Shown: positions 53,139-62,283 of the stretch, piece after piece
How the letters are laid out: each line of letters begins with the position of its first letter
How positions within the stretch are numbered: the stretch's first letter is position 1
Assembly: GCA_022071965.1 (NCBI GenBank)
Contig: JAJVIQ010000003.1
Coordinates: forward strand, 248,001-312,000
Reading direction: 5' to 3'
Length of the DNA: 64,000 bases
From: Gammaproteobacteria bacterium
GTDB taxonomy: Bacteria > Pseudomonadota > Gammaproteobacteria > JAJPIJ01
The notes under the pieces: model-generated
The model's database searches: none
The model's input: only the letters and a program-made list of their open reading frames with translations
What the model was told of the DNA's origin: nothing
Program-made: the position numbers and the translations under genes

Positions 53139-54182
53139 TCAATCGCGGCCCGGGCCGGTGATCCGGTGCTCGAGGATCGCGATGCGCGTGAGGAACTCCT
53201 TGATGAGGATCTTGGAGTTCGACTCCATGTTCCTGGTGAGCAGATCCTTCAGCGCCTTCAACTCCTGCCGCATCTGATCGCCCTGAGCGACGAGCGCCAG
53301 GCGGAACTCGCGGCGCAACTGCTCGATCTCGGGTCCGGACAATGCCGCTCCCTCCGGGGGCCCGTCTCCCACGTGCGCACCGGACGTCTCGGGCTCGTCG
53401 ACCATCACCGTCCGCGCGGCGGCCGGCGCGTACTCATCCGGCAGGTCGATGACCTGTTCCTCCGCGCCGTCGGGGAGCATGACGCTGTTCTCGCCGTACT
53501 GCCGTGTCAGGCGCAGGTAGTCGGCGATGGAATTCTTCATGTAGCAGACGTCGAATCCCAGCTGGGCGACGAGAAATGCCGCGAGCGCGCTCTCCAACTC
53601 GTTGTCGCTGCAGGTGACGTAGGTCTTGTTCGGGTCGAAGTTGCGCCTGGCACGGCGCAGGAGATCCAGGGGAATGCCACGGCTGCCGCGGATGGAATAC
53701 GTCTGGTACTCGACCGACGCGCGCACGTCCACCACCACGGTCCCCGCGGCGATCATCGTCTTCGCCGTCTCCGGCTCCACGCCGTGCAGCAGCGCCGTCT
53801 GCACGTACTCGACGAAGCCATCCTTGTCGAGGCGCGCCAGCGACCCGTCGGACAGCGCCTCGATGGTCGCGTTGCGAGGCGCGTTGCGGATCAGCGCCTC
53901 CTCCCCGAAGCTGTCGCCGGGTCCGAGGCTGGCGATCTCGACCGTATCATCCTCGACCGAGCGGTAGCCGATGACCCGGAACTTGCCGGAGCGGATGATG
54001 TAGAAGCTGTCGCCAACCTCGCCCTGGCGGATGATGGTCTCGCCGGCCCGCGCCGGCAGCATCTCGATGCGCGAGACCAGCCGCTTGAGGTTCTCGCGCG
54101 GCACGCGCGCGAACGCCTTGGAGGCCAGGATCTGTTCCAGCAGACCGTCCGAGACGGCCTGCGTTGCGGTATTGCTGGACAT
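53139..54182 (-). CDS. Cyclic-nucleotide-binding and rhodanese-domain protein
   Basis: The 347-residue soluble protein has a cNMP-binding domain (about residues 15-130; GDSFYIIRSGKFRVIGYRS, FGEEALIRNAPRNATIEAL) and a rhodanese domain (about 145-225; VVVDVRASVEYQTYSIRGSR). The rhodanese Cys is in YVTCSDNELESAL. A C-terminal charged helical tail follows. It comes after hyfI, separated by 300 bases, on the same strand. It may sense redox or nucleotide state for the membrane complex, which is inference. Confidence 0.85.
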   Translation of the reverse strand: MSSNTATQAVSDGLLEQILASKAFARVPRENLKRLVSRIEMLPARAGETIIRQGEVGDSFYIIRSGKFRVIGYRSVEDDTVEIASLGPGDSFGEEALIRNAPRNATIEALSDGSLARLDKDGFVEYVQTALLHGVEPETAKTMIAAGTVVVDVRASVEYQTYSIRGSRGIPLDLLRRARRNFDPNKTYVTCSDNELESALAAFLVAQLGFDVCYMKNSIADYLRLTRQYGENSVMLPDGAEEQVIDLPDEYAPAAARTVMVDEPETSGAHVGDGPPEGAALSGPEIEQLRREFRLALVAQGDQMRQELKALKDLLTRNMESNSKILIKEFLTRIAILEHRITGPGRD

Positions 54183-54482
54183 GGCTCGGTACCTCAGTGG
54201 AAACCGTCGGCAGAGAGGCCCGCCGGCGGTGGCGGCGCCGTGGCACCTGTGCCAAGTATAGGCTTGGCGCGCGGGTGCTGCGCAACGCTCGGGGACCCGC
54301 GCGAGCGCAGCATTCTTGATGGAGTTCGAATATTGCCGCTCGTGCAGGGGTGTTTCCGGCCCTGGTCCCGCGCCCGGGACCGCAGCCGCCTCGCGGGTGT
54401 GTATGCAGCCCCTGAGCCCCTCCTCGCGGGCGCATCGCGCCGGGCGACCGGATGCGCGGCTCCGGCCCGCGATGTACGACGG
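54183..54482. other. 300-bp gap between cNMP-rhodanese gene and hyfI
   Basis: No gene is convincing. The gap is long enough to hold a separate promoter for the cNMP-rhodanese gene, so that gene may not be part of the complex operon. Confidence 0.4.
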
Positions 54483-54995
54483 CTACCTGCCGATCGCAAT
54501 GGCGGTCAGTATTCCCCGCATGATCGCCAGCGGCGACGGCGGGCAGCCGGGGACCGCCACATCGACGGGGATGACGTTGGAGACACGCCCGCAGCTGGCG
54601 TAGCTCTCGCCGAAGACACCACCGGTGCAGCCGCAGTCGCCGAGGGCCACGACGAGCTTGGGATCAGGTGTCGCTTCATAGGTTCGCCGCAGCGCCTCCT
54701 CCATGTGGCGCGAAACCGGGCCGGTGACGAGCAGCACGTCGGCATGGCGCGGACTGGCGACGAATCGTATGCCCAGTCCTTCGAGATTGTAGAACGGATT
54801 GTTGACGGCGTGGATCTCCAGTTCGCAGCCGTTGCATGAGCCCGCGTCGACGTGTCGTATGGTCAATGCGCCGTTGAAGCAACGGCGCACCTCCTCCCCG
54901 AGCCGCCGCGTGGTTGCGAGCAACGCGGGATCGGGCTCTGGGGCGGGCTCCGTTCTTAACCCCTTGGCGATGATCAGTCGCAGTATCTCCTGCAT
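54483..54995 (-). CDS. hyfI: HyfI/NuoB-like iron-sulfur small subunit of the Ehr-type complex
   Basis: The 170-residue protein is a NuoB/hydrogenase small-subunit relative that holds the [4Fe-4S] cluster next to the large subunit. Likely ligands are seen: C54 and C57 (GSCNGCELE), C121/C123 (GDCGCTGGVFG) and C151 (VPGCPPSP). It is the last gene of the hyfBCEFGI run, 12 bases after hyfG. Retention of these Cys suggests electron transfer persists although the nickel site is gone. Confidence 0.88.
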   Translation of the reverse strand: MQEILRLIIAKGLRTEPAPEPDPALLATTRRLGEEVRRCFNGALTIRHVDAGSCNGCELEIHAVNNPFYNLEGLGIRFVASPRHADVLLVTGPVSRHMEEALRRTYEATPDPKLVVALGDCGCTGGVFGESYASCGRVSNVIPVDVAVPGCPPSPLAIMRGILTAIAIGR

Positions 54996-55007
54996 CGTGC
55001 GCCCTGC

Positions 55008-56552
55008 TCAGAGATCGTGACCGCTGTAGGCCAGGTTGAAAGACTTGTTGATCAGCGGGAAGTCCGGAACGATATTGCCCATGACCGCGTGCTCCAGGAC
55101 CGGCCAGTTCTGCCACGAGGGATCGTGCGGATGCAGGCGGTGGATACGGTTCGCCGCGCCGGTATGCAGCGCGATGAAAACCGGGCCGCGCCAGCCTTCG
55201 ACCATGCCGACGCCGAAGGCACGGTCCGGCGCCTGCCCCGGCGGCGTGCAAATCGCCGTGCCCGGCAGTCCGTCCAGCAGCAGGCGCGTGATCCGCAACG
55301 ACTCGAACACCTCGTCGAAGCGGACATTGACCCGGGCCGCCACGTCACCGTTGCGGCGCACGGCCGCGCGCACGGACAGCTCGTCGTAGGGCCGGCACGG
55401 GAGATCCACGCGTGCGTCCCAGGCCATGCCGCTCGCGCGCCCGGCCAGACCCCACAGCCCGAGCGTCAGCGCCAGTCCCGGAGTGACGATCCCGGCCTTG
55501 ATGAAGCGGTCCTGCAGACCTGCGTGTTCATCGTAGATCGCGCGCAGGGCGGCAATGGCCCGCCCGAGCGTGTCCGCCTCCCGGCGCAGGCGATCGATGT
55601 CACCGGCGCGCAGATCGCCACGGACGCCACCCGGGATCACCACGTCCATCAGGTAGCGGTGCCCGAACAGCGATTCATTGACCCGCAGCATGTCCTCCTT
55701 GAGCAGCGAGAACTGCGTGAGGCCGAAGGCGAAGCCGGCGTCGTTGCCGAGCGCGCCGAGATCGCCGAGGTGGTTCGCGATCCGTTCCCGTTCGAGCAGC
55801 AGCGCCCGTAGCCAGATCGCCCGCGCGGGCGGTTCGATCCGCGAGACGCCCTCCACGGCCATCGAGTAGGCCCACGTGTACGCCACCGTGGAATCCCCGC
55901 TTATGCGCCCCGCCAGGCGGGCGCCGGAGTCCAGCGTGCATGTCTCGAGGAGCTTCTCGACCCCCTTGTGCGTATACCCCAGCCGCGCCTCCAGGCGCAG
56001 GATCCGCTCGCCGACGGCGTGAAAGCGGAAGTGCCCGGGCTCGATGGTGCCGGCATGGACCGGGCCGACCGGGATCTCGTGCACGCCGTCGCCGGAGACC
56101 GGGACGAAGGCGTAGGGTTCCGAGCGCCGCGTGCCCGCGCCGTCGATCGCGTAGTCCTTGCGCAGCGGCGCCTCGCCCGCGGCCCATGCGCCGTGCCGCA
56201 GCCAGGGCCGCGTGTCCCGGCTGCCGCTTGCCTGCAGCCCGAGCAGATCCTTCACGGCACGCTGCATGCGCACCGCCGCGGGATACACCGGGCTCAGATC
56301 GGGGTAGGTGCGATGCTGCCCGAGCGGCAGCGACAGGCAGGCCAATGCCCCGGAGGCGGCATAGGCGACGTGCATCGCGCAGCCTTGCCCGCGATCGCTG
56401 TCGTCGCTGCCCCATACGCTGACCAGGAAGCCGCCATGACCGCGCACCCGCTGCGCGGTCTGATCCCACTTCAACGCGTAGGTCTCCCCGTGCCAGGCGG
56501 GTATCGCGCCGGGCAGCGGATTCAGACCGATGGTCAGCGTCTCGGGGTTCAT
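55008..56552 (-). CDS. hyfG: HyfG/NuoCD-like large subunit lacking nickel-iron cysteines
   Basis: The 514-residue protein fuses a NuoC-like N-terminal part (about residues 1-150) with a NuoD-like domain (EIPVGPVHAGTIEPGHFRFH at about 159-178, LGYTHKGVEKLLE). In nickel-iron hydrogenases the proximal motif is RxCGxC; here it reads R216-I-S-G-D-S. The C-terminal DPCxxC is replaced by an ending in NLAYSGHDL. All four Ni-binding Cys are thus absent, so it cannot be a hydrogenase. It best fits the Ehr (energy-converting hydrogenase-related) type. Confidence 0.9.
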   Translation of the reverse strand: MNPETLTIGLNPLPGAIPAWHGETYALKWDQTAQRVRGHGGFLVSVWGSDDSDRGQGCAMHVAYAASGALACLSLPLGQHRTYPDLSPVYPAAVRMQRAVKDLLGLQASGSRDTRPWLRHGAWAAGEAPLRKDYAIDGAGTRRSEPYAFVPVSGDGVHEIPVGPVHAGTIEPGHFRFHAVGERILRLEARLGYTHKGVEKLLETCTLDSGARLAGRISGDSTVAYTWAYSMAVEGVSRIEPPARAIWLRALLLERERIANHLGDLGALGNDAGFAFGLTQFSLLKEDMLRVNESLFGHRYLMDVVIPGGVRGDLRAGDIDRLRREADTLGRAIAALRAIYDEHAGLQDRFIKAGIVTPGLALTLGLWGLAGRASGMAWDARVDLPCRPYDELSVRAAVRRNGDVAARVNVRFDEVFESLRITRLLLDGLPGTAICTPPGQAPDRAFGVGMVEGWRGPVFIALHTGAANRIHRLHPHDPSWQNWPVLEHAVMGNIVPDFPLINKSFNLAYSGHDL

Positions 56553-56559
56553 GCGCGTC

Positions 56560-58008
56560 TCAGCCGATCAGCGCCGCCGCCTGACGATACCACTCCGCGA
56601 GGTACGGCGGGATGTAGACGCCGAGCACGAGGACCAGCGCGAGGTGCACGAACACCGGTAGGATGGCCGGTGGATGGGGCAGACGTTTGCCGGTGGTCTC
56701 GCCGAACACCATGGGCTGCACCCGGCCGAAGATCGCGGCGAAGGCCACGCCCAGCGCAGTCAGCAGGAAGGGAGTGGCCCATGGGTGTTCGCGCATGGCG
56801 GTGGTGATGATCAGGAACTCGCTGGCGAACACGCCGAACGGAGGCATGCCCAGTATGGCCAGGCTGCCGAGCATCAGGCCCCAGCCTATGGTCGGGTTGG
56901 TGTCGACGAGACCGCGGATGGAGTCCATCATCTGCGTGCCGGCCTTCTGGCTGGCGTGACCGACGGCGAAGAAGATCGCCGACTTGGCCAGCGAGTGGAC
57001 CGTCATGTGCAGCAGTGCAGCGAAGGTGGCCACCGGCCCCCCCATGCCGAAGGCGAAGGTGATGAGTCCCATGTGCTCGATGGAGGAATACGCGAACAGG
57101 CGCTTGGCGTCCTGCTGTCGCGAGAGAAAGAACGCCGCGACCACCACGCTCAGCAGACCGAAGCCCATCATGAGGTGGCTGGTGAGATCGCCGCCGAGTG
57201 CGCCGTCGGCGAGCACCTTGTTGCGCACCAGCGCATACAGCGCGACGTTCAGCAGCAGCCCGGAGAGCACCGCGGAGACCGGCGTCGGTCCTTCCGCATG
57301 CGCGTCCGGCAGCCAGCTGTGCAGCGGCACGAGGCCGACCTTGGTGCCGTAGCCGACCAGCAGGAACACGAACGCCAGGGTCAGCACGCTGGGCTCGAGC
57401 TGCGACTTCACCGCGTCCAGATGCGTCCACAGCAGCGCCGTGCCGCCCGCGCCCAGCACCTGTTCCGCCGCGAAGTACATGAGCACGGTCCCGAACAGGG
57501 CCTGGGCGATGCCGACGCCGCAGAGGATGAAGTACTTCCATGCCGCCTCGAGGCTGGCCGGTGTGCGATAAAGACTCACCAGCAGCACGGTCGCGAGCGT
57601 CGCCGCCTCCATGGCCACCCACATGATGCCCAGGTTGTTGGTGAGCAGGGCCAGCAGCATCGTGAACATGAACAACTGGTAGCTGGCGTGGTAGAGGCGG
57701 AGCCTGCGGGCGTCGATGCGTCCGTGGTGCATCTCGATGAGCATGTAGGGCCGGCTGAACAGCGCGGTCGTGAAGCCGACGAAGGCGGTCAGCGCGACCA
57801 GGAACACGTTGAAGGAGTCCACGAAGAACAATTCGTCGAAGGCCAGCATCGGTCCGTACTCGATCACCTGCGCCGTCAGCAGCGTCGCGGCGATCAGGGT
57901 CAGCAGGCTCATGGCGGCATTCACCGCGCCGGCGTGCGCACGGTGCCCGCACAGCCCGAGGAGCACGGCACCGGCGATCGGAGTCAGCAGCACGGCGAGC
58001 AGGTACAT
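56560..58008 (-). CDS. hyfF: HyfF/NuoN-like antiporter-type membrane subunit
   Basis: The 482-residue protein has about 13-14 membrane helices of the Mrp/complex-I antiporter family. The conserved TKVGLVPLHSWLPDAHAEGP (about residues 225-244) contains the helix-VII Lys and the family HxWLP motif. It is probably an ion-pumping module. It starts 3 bases after hyfE and is followed by hyfG after 7 bases, so the operon is tight. Confidence 0.92.
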   Translation of the reverse strand: MYLLAVLLTPIAGAVLLGLCGHRAHAGAVNAAMSLLTLIAATLLTAQVIEYGPMLAFDELFFVDSFNVFLVALTAFVGFTTALFSRPYMLIEMHHGRIDARRLRLYHASYQLFMFTMLLALLTNNLGIMWVAMEAATLATVLLVSLYRTPASLEAAWKYFILCGVGIAQALFGTVLMYFAAEQVLGAGGTALLWTHLDAVKSQLEPSVLTLAFVFLLVGYGTKVGLVPLHSWLPDAHAEGPTPVSAVLSGLLLNVALYALVRNKVLADGALGGDLTSHLMMGFGLLSVVVAAFFLSRQQDAKRLFAYSSIEHMGLITFAFGMGGPVATFAALLHMTVHSLAKSAIFFAVGHASQKAGTQMMDSIRGLVDTNPTIGWGLMLGSLAILGMPPFGVFASEFLIITTAMREHPWATPFLLTALGVAFAAIFGRVQPMVFGETTGKRLPHPPAILPVFVHLALVLVLGVYIPPYLAEWYRQAAALIG

Positions 58009-58011
58009 GTC

Positions 58012-58674
58012 TCAGCGTTCCTTCAGCTTCTCGATGTGTTCGATGTCGAGGCTGTCGAAGGCCTCGCGCAGGTGGAAGGTGAAGATGCCGAAGATGAACG
58101 TGCCCACCAGCACGTCCAGCGCCACCCCCAGCTCCACGACCAGCGGCATGCCATAGGTGGCGCTCGTGGCCGCGAAGAACAGGCCGTTCTCCATCGCCAG
58201 GAAACCGATCACCTGCGGCACCGCCTTGCGGCGCGTGATCAGCATCATGAAGGAGAGCAGGACGCTCGCCAGCGCGATGCCCAGCGTCCCCCGGGTGACG
58301 GTCTCCGAGAGGTGCGAGATCGGCATCGCGACGTTGAAGCCGATGATGACCAGCCCCACGCCGATCAGCATGGTCGTGGGGATGTTGACCAGCGTCTCCA
58401 CGTCCCAGCGCACGTTCAGCTTGTCGATGAGGCGGTGCAGGATCCAGGGCAGGAGGATGACCTTCAGGATCAGCGTGAGCAGCGCGGAGTAGTACAGGTG
58501 ATGCTGGTGGGTCACGAAGGCGACCAGCGCGGTGTTCAGCGCCAGGACCGCGCCCTGCCATGCGAAGAGGTGGATGAGCGAGAGCACCCGCCGCTGGGCG
58601 AGCATCGCGAAGGCGATGAGCAGCAGCAGCGAGGCGAACAGGTTGACGAGCTGGGTCGCCAGGGAAGCGCTCAT
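58012..58674 (-). CDS. hyfE: HyfE-like membrane subunit
   Basis: The 220-residue protein has about six membrane segments and matches the HyfE family (NuoK-like in the C-terminal half: GIALASVLLSFMMLITRRK, FLAMENGLFFAATSA). HyfE is specific to hydrogenase-4-like and Ehr-like complexes. Its ATG overlaps the hyfC stop by 4 bases. Confidence 0.88.
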   Translation of the reverse strand: MSASLATQLVNLFASLLLLIAFAMLAQRRVLSLIHLFAWQGAVLALNTALVAFVTHQHHLYYSALLTLILKVILLPWILHRLIDKLNVRWDVETLVNIPTTMLIGVGLVIIGFNVAMPISHLSETVTRGTLGIALASVLLSFMMLITRRKAVPQVIGFLAMENGLFFAATSATYGMPLVVELGVALDVLVGTFIFGIFTFHLREAFDSLDIEHIEKLKER

Positions 58675-59621
58675 GCCGCGCCCTCCAGCAGCACGTGCGT
58701 GAGCAGGCCGAGCACGGCCAGCAGGAAGGCCATGGCGAGAAACTCCGGGGCGCGGAATATCCGCAGCTTGGCCGACAGCGTTTCGAGCAGGGCCAAAGCG
58801 GCGCCCGCGACCGCGAGCTTCACCGGCAGACAGGCGAGTGCCAGCCACAGGGAGGGACCGTCGATGGTCCTGGCGATGCCCCAGGGGGCGAACAGCGCCA
58901 GGCCCATGGTGGCGTACGCCAGCAGCTTCAGGTTCGAGGCCCAGTCCATGAGCGCGAGATGACGCGCCGAATACTCGAGCACCAGCGCCTCGTGGATCAT
59001 CGTCAGCTCCAGGTGGGTCGCGGGATTGTCGATGGGTAGCCGCGCGTTCTCCGCCAGCAGCACCATGAGAAAGGCGATCGCCGCGAAGGCGAGCCCCGGG
59101 TGGATGACGAAGGGCTGGTAGGCGAGCGTGTGCACGATGGTCGACAGCGAGGTGGACTGGCTGATGAGCGCCGGCGTGAAGAACACCATCAGCAGCGCGG
59201 GCTCGGCGAGAAAGGCCACGAGCATCTCGCGCCGCGCCCCCATGGTGCCGAACGCCGTGCCGATGTCCATGGCGGCGAGCGCCATGAAGACGCGTCCGAG
59301 GGCGAAGATGCCGACCAGCGCGATGACGTCGGCCGCCGGCGAGATTGGCAATCCGGAGGCCAGCGTCGGGATGATGTAGGCGGCCAGGACCATGCACCCG
59401 AAGCGGATGTAGGGCGTGGCGCGGAACAGGAACGAGGCCCGGTGGGCGAGGACGGCATCCTTGTGAAAGAGCTTGCGCAGCACGCGGTACGGCTGCAGCA
59501 TGCCAGGGCCGCGGCGATTCTGCAGCCACGCCCGGCACTGGTTGACCCACCCGGCGAAAAGCGGGGCCAGCAGCACCACGAGGACGGCCTGTCCGAGCTG
59601 AATTGCGATCGCCGCGTTCAC
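58671..59621 (-). CDS. hyfC: HyfC/NuoH-like membrane subunit
   Basis: The 316-residue protein has about eight membrane segments and the NuoH/HyfC motifs AWLQNRRGPGMLQPYRVLRK at residues 30-49 and AENARLPIDNPATHLELTMI, the charged loop anchoring the peripheral arm. Start is GTG at 59621, overlapping the hyfB stop as GTGA; the longer frame upstream is not NuoH-like. Confidence 0.92.
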   Translation of the reverse strand: MNAAIAIQLGQAVLVVLLAPLFAGWVNQCRAWLQNRRGPGMLQPYRVLRKLFHKDAVLAHRASFLFRATPYIRFGCMVLAAYIIPTLASGLPISPAADVIALVGIFALGRVFMALAAMDIGTAFGTMGARREMLVAFLAEPALLMVFFTPALISQSTSLSTIVHTLAYQPFVIHPGLAFAAIAFLMVLLAENARLPIDNPATHLELTMIHEALVLEYSARHLALMDWASNLKLLAYATMGLALFAPWGIARTIDGPSLWLALACLPVKLAVAGAALALLETLSAKLRIFRAPEFLAMAFLLAVLGLLTHVLLEGAA

Positions 59622-61633
59622 GACACCACCAGCAGCAACACCACCAGCGTTGCCAGGCTGTAGAGCAGGTACAGCGAGATCCGTCCGTGCTGAAGGACGC
59701 CGATCCAGCGCGAGACCCGCTCGGTCAGCCGGGCAACGGGAAGGTATGCCCAATACCAGAAATGATCATCGGCGGTCGCGCGATAGACGGGCCGCTCGTC
59801 GAACGGCGTGGGCAGCTGCCGTTCTATCCGGAACATGGGCTCGAAGATCTGCTTGATGGGCTGGCCGAAGCCCTCCGCCGTATCCTGCATGCGCGGAGTG
59901 AGGCCCGGATGGCCGCAGTCCCACGGGTCGCTGCGACGCACGCGGCCGCCGTAGCGGAAACGCACGGCGAGGAAGGTGGCCGCGACGACCGACAGCATGC
60001 CGCAAAAGACGATCAGCGGGCTGTAGCTCGCACGTTCGGGCGCAAGGACGGTGATGAACAGCCAGCCGGAGCGCCCCGCCGTTTCGCTCAGCGTCTGCGC
60101 GAGCAGCAGGCTGTTCACCGGATCGAGGATCGCCACGATTTTCAGGGGCAGCAGCCCGAGCGCCACGCAGCCCGCCACCAGCCAGGCCATGCCCAGGCGT
60201 TCCAGCCAGCCGGCGTCGTGGGCATGGGCGAGCGCCGGTTCGCGCGGCTGGCCGAGGAATATGACGCCGTAGAACTTCACCATCACGTATCCGGCGAGGC
60301 CCGCGGAAAGCGTCAGCGCGGCAGCACCCAGCGGTATGAGCATGTTCAGGTAGGAGTTCGGCAGGCTGGGCGTGGCCAGGAAGGCCTGCAGCAGCAGCCA
60401 CTCGGATACGAACCCGTTCAGCGGCGGGACGCCCGCGATCGCAAGCGCGCCGATCAACGCAAAGAAGGCCACGCTCGGCATCGAGTGCACGAGCCCGCCG
60501 AGCTTTCCGAGATTGCGCTCCTTGGTGGAATGCAGGACCGAGCCGGTCGCCAGGAACAGCAGGCTCTTGAAAAGGGCGTGATTGATGCAGTGATAGAGCG
60601 CGGCCGTGAGCGCCAGCGCCGCGAGCAGCGGCATGGAGTAGGCCCGGAAGGTGGTGGCGAGCCCGATGGCGATGAGCACCACGCCGATGTTCTCGATCGA
60701 GGAGTATGCCAGCAGCCGCTTCATGTCGGTCTGCACGGCGGCGAACATCGCGCCGAAGACCGCCGTCAGCAGGCCGAGCACCAGGATGAGCACGCCCCAC
60801 CACCACTGCGGCGCGCCCAGCAGGTCGAAGGTGACGCGCAGCAGGCCGTAGATGGCGGTCTTCAGCATGACCCCGCTCATGAGCGCGGACACCGGCGACG
60901 GCGCGGCCGGGTGCGCCTCCGGCAGCCACACGTGCAGCGGCAGCAGCCCCGCCTTGGCGCCGAATCCGAACAACGCCAGAACGAAGGCGGTCGACGCCCA
61001 CGCCCCCTGCGGCGCGTGCGCGCGCATGCTGCTGAAGACGTAGTCCCCCTGCCCGGCCTGCAGGACGCCATAGGAGAGCAGGATGGCGACCGCGCCAACG
61101 TGGGCGATGAGCAGATAGATAAAGCCGGCGCGCCGGATCTCGGGCATGCGGTGATTGCTGGTCACCAGGAAGTAGGAGGACAACGCCATCGTCTCCCATG
61201 CCACCATGAAGAGATACGCGTCGTCCGCGACCAGCACCAGCGCCATGCTGGCGAGGAAGACGTGATACTGAACGCACAATAGCCCCGGCGCGGTGCCTTG
61301 GCCGGCGCGGAAATACCCGGCGGAGAAGATCGAGACGCCGACCGCGGCGATCCCCAGCAGGACCAGGAAGAACGCCGAGAGCGCGTCGACGCGAACGTGG
61401 AACGGCAGATCAGGCAGACCCAGGGGCAGGATCGCCGCGGCCGGCTCCTGGGGGAGCGCCACGACCCCGCCTGCGGCTACCGCGAGACCGCCGAGGGCGC
61501 CGAGCGGAAACAGGATGCGCGCGATCCAGAAGAGGCTTTGAGGCACCGCAAGACCAGCCATTCCGACCGCGAACCAGTGCAGACCGCCGACGAGCACCAG
61601 CGCGATCGCGAGTTGAGAACCCTCTAGGGCCAC
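59618..61633 (-). CDS. hyfB: HyfB/NuoL-like antiporter-type membrane subunit
   Basis: The 671-residue protein has about 15-16 membrane helices and the antiporter-family core: VAWETMALSSYFLVTSNH, then FGAKAGLLPLHVWLPEAHPA at about residues 225-244 with the conserved Lys and HxWLP. Start is GTG at 61633 with GGAGG upstream. It is the first gene of the hyfBCEFGI operon and, with hyfF, gives two pumping modules. Confidence 0.92.
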   Translation of the reverse strand: MALEGSQLAIALVLVGGLHWFAVGMAGLAVPQSLFWIARILFPLGALGGLAVAAGGVVALPQEPAAAILPLGLPDLPFHVRVDALSAFFLVLLGIAAVGVSIFSAGYFRAGQGTAPGLLCVQYHVFLASMALVLVADDAYLFMVAWETMALSSYFLVTSNHRMPEIRRAGFIYLLIAHVGAVAILLSYGVLQAGQGDYVFSSMRAHAPQGAWASTAFVLALFGFGAKAGLLPLHVWLPEAHPAAPSPVSALMSGVMLKTAIYGLLRVTFDLLGAPQWWWGVLILVLGLLTAVFGAMFAAVQTDMKRLLAYSSIENIGVVLIAIGLATTFRAYSMPLLAALALTAALYHCINHALFKSLLFLATGSVLHSTKERNLGKLGGLVHSMPSVAFFALIGALAIAGVPPLNGFVSEWLLLQAFLATPSLPNSYLNMLIPLGAAALTLSAGLAGYVMVKFYGVIFLGQPREPALAHAHDAGWLERLGMAWLVAGCVALGLLPLKIVAILDPVNSLLLAQTLSETAGRSGWLFITVLAPERASYSPLIVFCGMLSVVAATFLAVRFRYGGRVRRSDPWDCGHPGLTPRMQDTAEGFGQPIKQIFEPMFRIERQLPTPFDERPVYRATADDHFWYWAYLPVARLTERVSRWIGVLQHGRISLYLLYSLATLVVLLLVVS

Positions 61634-61929
61634 CGCGCCCTCCCGGCGGATTCGGACCGGCCGCCATTGACGTCGCCGCCCGTCACGGCATCACGATCGC
61701 GTGAGCACAACCGGCCATGCGGACCAATGCCACAGACAGACCTCTTCATCTTGGTGCTCCGCGGCGCATGCTCTCCCGGGACCGGCCTTGCGGGCTTCCG
61801 ACCCACGTCCTGCCCCGCATCCCAGGACCAAGGCGTAGGAATTACATAATTACCATTGCGTGATATCTTTCTACCATAAAGTGTATGCTCGAAAAGGCAC
61901 AAATGTGAAATCCGCTGGCGGAGGCATCG
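61634..61929. other. AT-richer divergent region upstream of hyfB and the ParC-like gene
   Basis: These 296 bases contain an unusually AT-rich stretch (about 61840-61900) in a GC-rich setting, just before the ParC-like gene, and are likely to hold divergent promoters. I could not define convincing -35/-10 pairs. Confidence 0.45.
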
Positions 61930-62175
61930 ATGCTTGAGCGGGAGTTGAAGCTGCTCGTCGAGGAGGGCGCCATCAAGGACGTGGTCGTGACGCGGCGCCC
62001 TCAGGGCGGTTATCTCATACAGATCAACGGCAGAACCCTGAAGTCGGCGCGGCGCGAGGAGCGGCAATTCGCCCGCCTCGACACGGCGGCGGACCTGCTG
62101 CACCGGTTCGGCATTGGGCTTTTTACGGTCTCGACCGTAGCTCCGTCCACGGGTGCGGCACAATGGGCGGGATAG
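61930..62175 (+). CDS. Small ParC-like protein of unknown function
   Basis: The 81-residue protein starts MLERELKLLVEEGAIKDVVV and continues with a beta-rich part (GGYLIQINGRTLKSARREER) and a helical end (ARLDTAADLLHRFGIGLFTV). The layout recalls ParC-family partition-associated proteins of conjugative elements, but I see no parA/parB or other mobile genes. A GGAGG site precedes the ATG. It could be a chromosomal relict or a separate family. Confidence 0.6.
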   Translation: MLERELKLLVEEGAIKDVVVTRRPQGGYLIQINGRTLKSARREERQFARLDTAADLLHRFGIGLFTVSTVAPSTGAAQWAG

Positions 62176-62283
62176 TCCGCCGCGGTCGCCCGCCATCGGC
62201 CCGGGCTTACCCCGCGTCAAGTCAATTCCCCGGGGCCAAGCGCAGACTCGGCACCATCGATCAGTCACGCCGAGGTGATGCGG

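Noticed and set aside
56674-58962. 762-residue plus-strand frame opposite hyfF-hyfE
   Set aside because: His/Gln/Arg-rich antisense of membrane-protein genes; no homology pattern.
59603-61282. Plus-strand frame opposite hyfB
   Set aside because: Same artefact: antisense to a recognisable NuoL-like gene.
54483-61633. Assignment as hydrogenase-4 or formate hydrogenlyase
   Set aside because: The large subunit lacks the Ni-binding Cys motifs and no formate dehydrogenase or hyp maturation genes are present in the window.
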